DNA of 36,765 nt, from positions 341,722 to 378,486 of the forward strand of contig NMRA01000444.1 in NCBI GenBank assembly GCA_002633005.1. The letters are read 5' to 3'. Source of the DNA: Phoronis australis. Taxonomy: Eukaryota > Phoronida > Phoronidae. A program made the position numbers and the translations under genes. A model generated the notes under the pieces. That model saw only the letters and a program-made list of their open reading frames with translations. It made no database searches and was not told where the DNA came from. Position 1 is the stretch's first letter. The number at the start of each line of letters is the position of its first letter. Of the stretch, positions 21,901-33,900 are shown in pieces.

Positions 21901-24900
21901 TTTAAAGAATGATACAAATCTTTAAAACATGAAACAGGGTGCCAAGCAGAGGACAGGAGAAGGGACATCTGTTGATGGGTTCTCACCTCAGTAAATGAAA
22001 TCATAGAACTGTGTGGAAATGATAGTCCAGAATATTTCTGCATTTGAAAAGAATGAAATAAACGAATTAAGGTAATAGCCGCCCCCACTTGATGGAAATC
22101 AAGTTAGTAATGAGACTAAACAGGTAAAAACTAAGGATATCTTCTTATATCATACGAGACAAAATAATATTAATGTATATAAATTTGATGAGCAAACTAA
22201 AATACCCAAGAAGAGGAAATGATCAATATTTAAAACAACACCATTCTCTATTTGATAAGTACAATGCGATAACAAATAACAAACCAACTTTGATGTAAAT
22301 AAACCATTTGTTCATGAATAGACAAGACGACCCTTACAACTAAGACATCTTACCGTGTCGTGATTGACTTGTGGTTTCTCCGGAGCTTTATTTATAGAGT
22401 GATTACTACACTCCTCCTCATTTAGTTCTCCCTTTGTACTCTGGATGTCGCTGATGCTACTGTAATCCTCGTCAGATGCCACTATGTCATAGAGAGGCTC
22501 ATCGTCACTCAGCTGACTGTAAGACATCTGTCGAGGTATGTAGGACAACTCTGACTTATCTGTGAAATAGAGAATAATGACAAAGACAATTGATTGATGA
22601 CAGAGAACATGAACCTCTCAGACTATTCGTAGTAATCAGGGTCCTTGACAAGTGGATTTTGGTGCCAAATATTAGCCTCATTCCACTGTGATAAATATTC
22701 AAAAACTACACAAAATTTGCCTTACCAGGCTCAAACAATGACTAAAAACCCCTCAAGGTTACAATCACTTCTGCATAATGTCAGTTTTCACCACACCAGG
22801 CATAGCATTAGGGATGAGGGGTGGCCACGTAGGGGTGGGGACTGGGGGGGGGGGTGGCAACTNGTTGGAATGTGGAATTGGCATCTTAGAAGCATAGCCA
22901 CCTTCCCCTAAGGTAAGCCAGGACCCGGTTGCTATACTACAGGTTCATTTAACTATTTGCCTTAAAAAAAGGTACAGTCATCTTAATTACACTAATATTA
23001 CTAGTGAAGACCAAATGTATGGAAGTGTAGAGAGATGACCACCAAAAAACAAAATTTTACTAATTTTGACACTCCATGATGGGAAAAGTATCCCTTTTTC
23101 ATGTCTTTTATGTTTATTCTATACCTCAGTTTTTATTGTTATTCTTTAATTTGTATTTTGTTCTGGTGGTATTATTTTTGTGTTGCACTGTACAATCTAT
23201 GTTCAACAAATTAATCACATTCACTGGAACAAGCCATTTGATTTAATGTTGTATTAAAGAACTAGAACTCAATGCCTACAAAACTGCTACAAAAAACCTT
23301 AAGAAGTCATTTAAAAATAATCAACAAACACTATCATTGAGCCTTACCTTTGTGAGGTGCTGGCTGGCCAGACATTCCCTGCTGCCTCCTTTTGGCATCA
23401 CTAAGAATATCAATAACTAATGTGGCAAATTCTCGTGCGTTCACTCGTGCTAACTTTTGGCGTCCCTAAAATGAACAAAAAAACACTATTCACAGTGAAT
23501 TCCCGAAAGCACCACACTTAATTTCGACTGAAAACATTCACCACACTTTTCTATTTGATTGTTGAGGTGTGAGAAAAACACGATACATATGACAAAAACA
23601 AGAACTTCTCTCATGAGGAACTGCCAACTAGTTAACATGCTCGGCAATGGTTTGATGCAACGTGCCCACATTTTGATGCCCATTATTTAGTGGGGAAAAC
23701 TGGTTCTCAAAATTCGGGAACGTTATATCAGACCATTACCAACATGCTCTTGGCAGCTGTTGTATTGTAAAGTTTTGTTTTTCAAAATTCAACCACTACA
23801 AATATATTAGATGAAGTGACGGTAACACAAGTGCATCAACAGAGAGCCCCCGCTTCCTGAATAGTTAACACACAAACAAAACGACAAAATTGGAACGTCA
23901 GAAAGTGTTCCTCTAGAAAGACTTAGCATGTTCATTTGATGATCATGAACAACATTCGTTGGCAGTAATGACCTGTGATAGTCCTCCGCATACAGCAGCC
24001 ACCAGTATCAACTGGGATGTGTAAATCGCGTTAGTGATAAATTGGAAACGAGGTGGGGAACACCTTACCTGATTCCTAGTTGAGGTGAACTCAGGGTTTA
24101 CTGGTAGGAAGGGCACAGTTTGGCGATCACTCACCAGGTTAGTCTGACTCTGAGACTGGAGCCAAACTGAAACAGAAGCAAATCCCTTGTTTTATATTTT
24201 GGTGCGGATACACAGTGGGAGCACGAGGTCTGCCTGCCCCTGCTCAGGGGGTCTGCCTGCCCCTGCTCAGGGGGTCTGCCTGCCCCTGCTCAGCCGCCTT
24301 AATACTGATGCAATGGAAGAATCTCAAGCACCTCCTTTGCTTCTCCAAAAACAGACACCTTAGATTAAACCCTGGATCTGCCCCAGTTCCCGCAAAAGGA
24401 AATTAGATAATAAGCGTAACGGCAACACAACTTAACTGTTTCCACATCTACATTCAACAGTGGTTCTAACTACAAATATCATACCAATTGACATCTATGA
24501 TCTTACAAACTGGACTAATCAGACGGCAAAATTTTGCTCACCAACTTTTATTAACAGAACATGTAAAGAAAACCTAAAAAAGAAAGACTTTAGACCAAAC
24601 AAATTCCTGCTTTATGTGTCAGTTAACAGTAACACGTGAAACAGGTAATTCCCATATTCCTGATACGTACATGAGTCATTCTCACGCCGGTCAACTTCAT
24701 CGTACACATCCATTGCAAGCTCTTCAAATAAATTATTTGGCAACTGGAAAAAAGGGAAATCACAAGGTGTATTATGCTTTAGTATTTTGAACAGAATTTT
24801 GCTTCCAAACATGAATATAGCATAATGTCGAAAATAACGAGATAAGCAGCTTGTTTTTTTACATCAACAAAGAATATCTGTCATAAGAAGGAATATTAAC

Positions 24901-27900
24901 CAAATGTATTAAGGTACGACCCTAGAAAAATATCCAAATTTGGCGAATTTTGGAACATAATGTCTCAGAAAAGGCTGGTTGGATTCATAAGAAACTTTCA
25001 GATACTGTGCTGTTTGCACTGTTCTCTAAAACGCTGTTAGTATTTATTGTTCTTAAATGTTCCACTTTCACATGACTGGCTCTGAAATGTAGGCTTTTAT
25101 GATTTTCATGATCAAACTTAAAAGTTCCATAAAACGAGAACAAAATGATAATATAGAAAACTTTGACAGCCGAGGGTTTGTGAGACATCATCTTGAACAT
25201 CCTCATCAAACGGAATTTTCTCATGTTGATGATACTGTTGTTTTGTTATGAAAATTTGTTTGGACCAAACTAATCGCAGACCAGTATAAAGTCAAAAATC
25301 AAGATTCTGCAGTATTTCTACTCTCAGAAAATATACTTTTACCTAGTTCAAATCACTACTTTTGTAAATTTGTCAATCAGGTCCAACATAACCTTAATAC
25401 TATTTTATTAGAGATCATAACATACAACCAATCTAAAAATTATGTTACATTTCAGCAAAGAATCTATCATTTTAGGTTTCAGTTTACCATGCATCACAGG
25501 TTATCCATTGCGGTCACTATGCCACCATTAGATATAATCACATTCCAATTCACGACACAATACAAACTAAAAAACAATCTCCAGCTTACCGCTTGAAGTT
25601 TTCGTTTGGCAGCTTTTGCGAGCTCAGAAAGGTCAAGGCTACTGTCGGCCATCTCTGGGATGATGAAGTGCTGACCAGACCTGTGATCTGAAGCAGGGAA
25701 CCAAGCACTAGACTTGTCCACATTTGCCCATACAACAACGCTTGTTACATAATACTAACAACGAATAACCACATGAAAACAGAAATAAATGGAATTTTGT
25801 TTCTATCACAGATTCTGCAGACATTTTAATCAAATAGCATACTTCTTGTAACATGGCACAAAAACAGAAAATGTTAGAAACACTGCATATCATAACTGCA
25901 GGTACAGTCAACTTTTCAATTAAAGAGGCATTTGCATGTTCCATTCTGTGTTCAGTTAAACTAGAAACTAGACAGTTATGTTAATAATGTTTTGGTATAA
26001 ATCAGCGCACCAACATCATATTAGTGAGACTTATTACTCTTTATGCACGCCCTCTGTTGGTCACATAGTGTGACCTATATATAGTTAAGTCTGAAATCAT
26101 CTGTGAACCAGAGACTTTCTGCTTACTGTGCAGATGCTCTAGTCCACTCAGCTATCGGGCCCACCAGTTGATCACCGAAATGTATAATTGTTAGTTATAC
26201 AGACTTTAAACGAATAATTAGGGATAACATCTTGAAGTCAAGTGTGAACAGACTAGAAAACAAGTATCAGTGGCTCCACCTACCAGGCTTCCTGCCACAC
26301 AGGAAGTAGGCAAGTCTGTCTGTTAGTTCATATTGACACTCCACTAGTCTATCGGCCAAGTCGTTGTGCCCTTCAGCTCTGTAAGTAACGCAATGAGACA
26401 TTTAACCCACATTTTCATTCAGTTGATAGAGTGTGAAACTGATTAACTGTTGTAAGCATTTCAGTATTGTACTATATAAAATTACTTTTAAAATGCCAGT
26501 AACAAAAACACATTGCAGTGTGACAAATATCCTTCATAACAAAGACAAAATGTTTTTGAACATTGTACTCTGAGAGAAAGGTCAGTATAACACAATTACG
26601 ACACCAACACTAAACTTTTTCATCTGAATCACTCACTTGTATCTCTTTAAACTACCATCTCACATCTCAACTATTACTACTGAGCATACCACTGCATTAG
26701 ACGTAACACTTCAGATAGTACATGCATCCACTAGCAGAATATATTTTCTAAATGCTATGAATATTCGGGGAGTACTAGTGACACCTACGCAAAAGAACTT
26801 CTTATTGCCTCAAATCTCAAATGTTAAAGTATCAGCCAAAAACTCACCTGGCATAATCCACAGGTGTTTTACCCATTCCGTCCATAGCACCAGGGTCAGC
26901 TCCATAGATGACCAATAGTTCAGCCTGGGCAGTCTGACCGGCCTGAGCAGCCACGTGGATTGGGCAGTTGCTCTTCTCCTACAAATAACCATCAACGATG
27001 CATTTTCAATTTGTCCAGATTTACACCATAATCAACTTTTAAGATGGACTTCTCCACATTTCTGCATTAAACCAACTGTTAATAAATTTGTAAAAATAGA
27101 ACACGCAACTTAATGTTAACAACATAGCATGTAATGAAACAAGTTTTAATGATGCACAACATGAAACCTTTTTTGAAAACAGTAAAAGTCTATCAAATGA
27201 TTTGGTATGCAAATTGCAGCAAAAATTCTTAGCAGGAATGTCTTGTAAGAAAATCAAACTCAACACAACAATAAAAATACATGTGAAACTACTTACAGGA
27301 TGGACAAAATTAGGATTAGCACCAAGCGACAATATTCGTAAACTAGTTTCCAGGTTTCCTGTCCTAACACTTGAATGGAGTTGCTGAAAAAGAATATTTT
27401 CTAATGTAAGGCAGATTAGCTTTAAAAAGCATATTATATGAAAGTTGTTCTTCTGTCAGTACATGTATACAATAGTAAAACTAATGTCAATTACAAAAAC
27501 CTAACATTAAACTGGCATTAAGCATGCAAAAGATGAGATGTACTGCTCTTACAGACTCAAAACATACTACGGTCAATCAAGTGTTGAATCACAGTAAGTC
27601 CATGCATAACATATATTACAATCAGTGGTCTAGTATGCCACTGTTAATTGGTCTGTCCACACTGTTTGATCATTGCTCATACCTCGTCTAGACTTCCACA
27701 TTGGATACACGGAATACAGTCACAATTCTATCCATTTATTAAACATGAGGTATTCTGAGTAAAAACACAATTTCTATAGAAACGGCAAATGATAACATGA
27801 ATTGTTGTACGATTATTTAGTTACAAATGATAACATGGACTATTGTGTAATTACAAATCTACCAACGGCCAATGTTTTGTCATCCATTCTCTATATCGAC

Positions 27901-30900
27901 TGCTTATACCTTCATATTGACTGTTGCTATGGCAATGTGTTATTAATCCCTTTTAAAAACTTCAGTGTGAACTAAGAGATCTCATCGTGACTCGATCCTG
28001 GTCTATTACTATTCACAAGTCACTACTCTATCACTGCACCACACCATGTCACCAAACTTGAAAGTCCTCAAGCCTTTTTATGCCATTTGGATTCTAATAT
28101 GTTTGTTTATAAATAAAAGTAAAACATAAACCACTTGGCGAATACAAACCTACACCAATATATCGCAGTTCCCATCACTATGATATTGCACAAAGGTGTT
28201 TTCAAAGGTGAAAATGTTCACTGACGTTCAACACACATTGTTTGCATGAACTTAAACATGTGTACACTGAGCATGCAGACATGCAGCTTGCCAATATATT
28301 GATTGTTGATTGCTTTGCATCAAAAGCAACCACTGTATGATCATCACAAACATGATATCTTTCCAAAAATACAACTGCCTTTTCATTTATTGTCCATTCT
28401 GAGTAACTTCTGGAAGTTTATTTCAAAATCTCTCCACACATTTTAGGTAAAACAACAACCAGCTGACTGACTGAAAGAGTGATTGACATGCAATCTAAAG
28501 GCCTAACATTGCCTCCTTCAATAATTACTAAACGGATATGACCACATAATATAACTGACTTTCACACCCAGTCAATATGTTGGTTTACAGACACCAAAAA
28601 TGTATTAATGACACATAATATAACTGACTTTCCCACCCAGTCAATATGTTGGTTTACAGACACCAAAAATGTATTAATGACACATAATATAACTGACTTT
28701 CACACCCAGTCAATATGTTGGTTTACAGTCAANCGGTCAATATGTTGGTTTACAGACCCCAAAAATGTATTAATGCCTCCTTCAATAATTACTAAACGGA
28801 TATGACCACATAATATAACTGACTCTCACACCCAGTCAATATGTTGGTTTACAGACCCCAAAAATGTATTAATGCCTCCTTCAATAATTACTAAACGGAT
28901 ATGACCACATAATATAACTGACTCTCACACCAGGTCAATATGTTGGTTTACAGACACCAAAAATGTATTAATGCCTCCTTCAATAATTACTAAACGGATA
29001 TGACCACATAATATAACTGACTCTCACACCAGGTCAATATGTTGTATTAATGACCTCATGTCCTCCTTATCCATTATCACATTTTTGGGATCTGAAAACC
29101 AAAATACTGACCCCAGTGAAAGTCAATAATTGTATAAAATCTATTGTACTTACCCTTCTTAAATCTATTATACTTACCCTACTTAAATCTTCTATAGTGC
29201 TGATGTCATCACTGATGGTGAGTTTCTTAGAAAATGCCAGAAACTGGTATTTGGCTCTGATGAAGTCTGCTTTGGTGGGACTGGAAATAGGGAAGCACGG
29301 TTGAATACAATTATACATAGTCATGATTTCTAGTGACACACACACACGCACGCACGCACGAACGCACGCACAAACACACACAGATGAATGAGCTATTCTT
29401 TAGTCAAAACATGACACCCTCAGTGTTCTCAATGTTTCTTCATTATTCTAGCATAAAATAATGTAAAAAATCAAGATGGTGTTCATTTTCCAGGATCTTA
29501 GATAACCTTACGTTTTTTTAATTTTCAAGATAATTGGCTGACTGCAGAGCCATGTCACCAAGGTGCTGTATAACCTGGTTATTACTGAATCAAACAACTT
29601 ACTGAACAGGATCCCTTGGGTTGGGTTTTTTCCTGCCTGTTCTGTTCTGTGATGGATCAAGTAATGAATGCTCCCATATGTTGTTTGCACCAAGACTGAC
29701 TAGCTGGTGTACTGTCTATAAACACAAAGGGAAATATATAAACAATATAGACACATATTGAAACAAACGTACAGTGCATGGTACAAGGAAGGAGACTGTT
29801 TCTCCTTCATGACATCTGATACCTTCACAACTAAACTGGTTGGCAACGAACTGTCACTGAATAACATCTTCTCTTTAAAAATAAAGCATTCCCAAAATAT
29901 GGCAGAACTCAACAACACAGGAACTTTGCAGTTAACTATCAAGTAAATAATAATTGCTTACAACCATAAACTTTTTGAACAACTTTGCTGGAATATATTT
30001 ACTAAAAAGGCCTAAAGCATACATTGGGACAGTACGAACCACACAAATACTGTATAATCCAGAGATTATTACAAAGAGGCCTCAATTATACAGAGAAATT
30101 GTACAGAAGTTGTGCAACTGACATAACTATAAGCAGCCAAGGGAGATAATTCCACTTACTGACAATAATGTTGGACTCCATACCCCCTTCTTTAGTGACT
30201 TCACCTGTGAGATGTGTCGGCCGAGGCTTCGATGAACGCTACAGCATTCATCACAGATTAACACACCGCGGTTAATAGACGCCCACTTGGGATCTGTAAA
30301 TGAAATTCTTAAGTTGTAAAATGTTAAATGTATTCAATTTACTCTTCACAATTGGGAAAACTTACAGGTATGATCGAAGATTTGACCCAAAACATTTATG
30401 TAAATTAACAGTATTTAATATGCACTTCACAAGGTAGCCACTGCTGACTAAAAGCAACCAAAATTTCACTAGATCCTGCAAATTGCAAATGTGTTTTTAA
30501 TTCAGAAAGAATTCTGAAGGTGCTAACATTAATACTGATAACAAATTTATTAGCATACACTTAACATTTTCCATTAATTAGCCACAAACATTCAATAGCT
30601 AGCTCTGCTGCAACACAATGTTAGAAAGAGCTACAGACGTCCATGAGATCCAGAACACAGATCTACTGTTACTAGTATTGACCATGTACAGATCTTCAGA
30701 AACTGACCATGTACAAACATAGATCTACAGCTATTGACCAAGCGAAAGCCTGTACACTTAATTAGAGTTCAATTACAAAATTTGTTCAATAGAGCCTTTA
30801 ATGGTGTGGGTCAATTTGGTGATGTTTGGACACAATGCCAAGCCATCATAATGGATGTGCGCAGGAATTTTAATAATGGGCACACAAGAAATGAAATCTG

Positions 30901-33900
30901 CTAAATGGAAAGGAATCTCATGAAAGTGATTCTTGAATTACCAGATAGCTAATAATATCTAGTCATATCACAAGAACATATAAAATGTTTGTTGCAGCTG
31001 TAAGCACAGCCAAAAGGAAGTAAGATAGTCCTGGAATAAATATCATTTCCTGGATGCAAAACACGTTCACCCTGAGAATGATGGTCAGTGCATTTCACCG
31101 AGTCTCACAAATGAACTTGGATCAGAAAAATGTTTTTAAATATCAACTATGATATTTCCAAGAACATCAATACTAGACAAAATTACAATTTTTGATAACC
31201 AAGAGAAAATTAAAACTTTGAGCACCAGGAAACAAATGAAATTGTAGAGATTACAGTATTTTGTATTGTCAAATGAATTTCAACCTAAAGCTCAGGCATG
31301 GATCAAGAATTCAAGGGGAGTCAGACAATATAGACACAGGGGACACTTTATTCAGCCATTATAGCGGCATAAAAGTAGCAGAGCTGGAGCCCAAACATCA
31401 CAGACAGCATCTGAATCTGGAATTATTATGTTTTTCAAAATTGTGAGCTCAGTGAAACTCTACCCGCAAATGCAAAAATATGAAGTCAACATCAATATGC
31501 AAAATTAGAAGAGTGGCAGCACTCTAGAGGGTGACTAGAAGAGCCGTCACCCGCAAATCTCGATTAACTTGAAAATGGCTACTTAAAATATGAGAAATGG
31601 AACACCCACTCCAGATAGCACTAAAGAGATCTATTCACATACTACCATAGAAAGATAGAAATGTCCACTACAGTGCCACCTTCAGGTCTGATTTCAACCA
31701 CAGCACCACATGGTGTGTATGAATTTCATTTCTATTGGATAAGAAATGCAACTTGTAGTGTAAACAAAGAAATGAAAGTGATCCAGAGAGCAACATTTAG
31801 CAAAAATGAATGATAAAACCATAATGTTGAAGGTTGACGAGAAAATATGCAAAATTTGATAAAAGATGACGGTGATGATGGTGACAGAAGACAACAAAAA
31901 AGATTAAGAAACATAGCCTTGTATAGTATAAGACAATCAAACAAAAGAGCAGTCATCAGAAAATCTGGAATAACTCGAGAATGGTAAATCAGAGTGAAAA
32001 ACAGATTGCATGTGTCCGACAGGCATTGACAAAATGGATGGTATGTGTCCGATAGGAATTGACAAAATGGATGGTATGTGTCCGATAGGCATTGACAAAA
32101 CGGGTGGTATGTGCCTGACAGGCCTTGATAAAATGTATCCCTCACATGAAAATGAAACTATGGTTCCGTAAAGATGAATTTTGAAGAATTTAATAAAATG
32201 CAGCAACTCATGAGATAATGAGACATCGCATACTAGTAATGGGTGCAAATTTCAAGTCAATGAAATGAAAAATACGGCACATTTTTACTGTCATGCGAAT
32301 GATCAATCTAGTACCCATGTTGCTTTTGAATGAAGACAGCCGCTACAGCCTGCCAACGTACCAGCATCAGAAATTAGTCATCAATAAATTTTGAATAACT
32401 GAAGAATGGGTGAATCATAACGAGAAACGGGTCTAAAACTTCATCTAATAGTAGCTTTTAACAAGGTCTATTTACATGCCAAGTTTCAGGAAGATGCGTC
32501 AAAGGATGGCCAATCTGATGCACAAAACTCTAACAGCAGTTGTCAGAAAATCTTGAATAATTTGAGGACGGTTAAGTCGTAGCACATAACAGATGGCATG
32601 TTCTAGATATCCCTTGAAAAGATATATCTAAACACCAAATTTCAGAAAGATATCTCAAAGAAAAACAGAGCTATGGCTCCACAAAGCAAACAATCAAAAA
32701 GGCCACCACAGCGCCATCTCATCCAATTTCAACAAACTATACTTAGGCTTGGAGTTGTTGACAAAACACGTTCTGACAAAAATTATTGCAGAATAATATC
32801 CATACATGACCAAAAATTAGCCTTGGAGCAATAAAAATTTGAGTTGAATTTGATACACTGAAATTGGCAAAAACATTTGAATCGATGGAATTTCGGGTAC
32901 TTTACTGAAAGCAGTTTTACACCAGTAAATGATCCAATAATCTTCCTTGTTTGAGAATTACAGACACAAACTTAAATTTTCAGTTAACAAAACCTTTCAC
33001 CCTATTGGCAGAGAGCCTTAACAAACATCAGTTGAAGGATTAAGGGAACTTTCCATTGTAATTGCTACTTTTACCATTTAATCTACTGTGCACTGATAGG
33101 TAATGTGAAATCTCACTATGTGGTAATACAATTTAAATCTCCTTTTGAACACTGATGTACAGAGGCTTATTTTACAACTAGTCACACCATGTTGCATCAC
33201 TAAGAGCCCAATCAGACAGTTTACAGTTATCTGGGTTTTCCCACAACTCTCGTTATTGTAAGTCAGATAAACTCTGACAATCAAAGCATAGAAAAATCAA
33301 TAACCTTCTCCAGAAGTAGACATACATACAGCATGCTACTTATGGATACTAAGAGTTCTTGATCAATTATGTTTAGATGCAGAAGCCAAGAAGTTACAAA
33401 ATTGTACCAAGAAACCAGATTAACTAATTTTGAGTACCAGATACACTGGCTTAATTATTTTTACTGTTGATAATTTTGGAGCTTTAATGTTATTTGACTG
33501 GGAACAAAACAACAAAATACTAGCAATTAAATTTCCCAAAAGGGTAGTTTGAAATTTGCTTCTGAGAAATGACAAACTGAACTGAAGTATTGCTCATTTT
33601 ATGATGATATGTTTAGAAATGATTGTTCAATTAATCAACAAATAGCTATTAGTATACTCACTAAAGGCATTAGTGTACCCACTAAAGCTATTAGTAATTA
33701 ACTATTGGGGTTATTCACTAGCATTAAATATGTGTACGCGCTATGCTGGGTATGACTGTAAAATGAATTATGACAAAAGAGAATAGAAAATCCATCTCAT
33801 ACATCAATGGTAAGGAAATACTTCTTGGATTATTGACTATACTTTATAAACAATGAACTCATGTAAGGCATAAATAAAATTTAGTTTATCTCCCTCACAT

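Noticed and set aside
26095-26170. Functional tRNA-Thr gene
   Set aside because: T arm degraded and position 33 is not T. Kept only as a SINE-like relic.
31732-32145. Minus-strand open frame of 137 codons with an 11-residue repeat
   Set aside because: The repeat is the 33-bp tandem array; there is no start context, family similarity or splice evidence.
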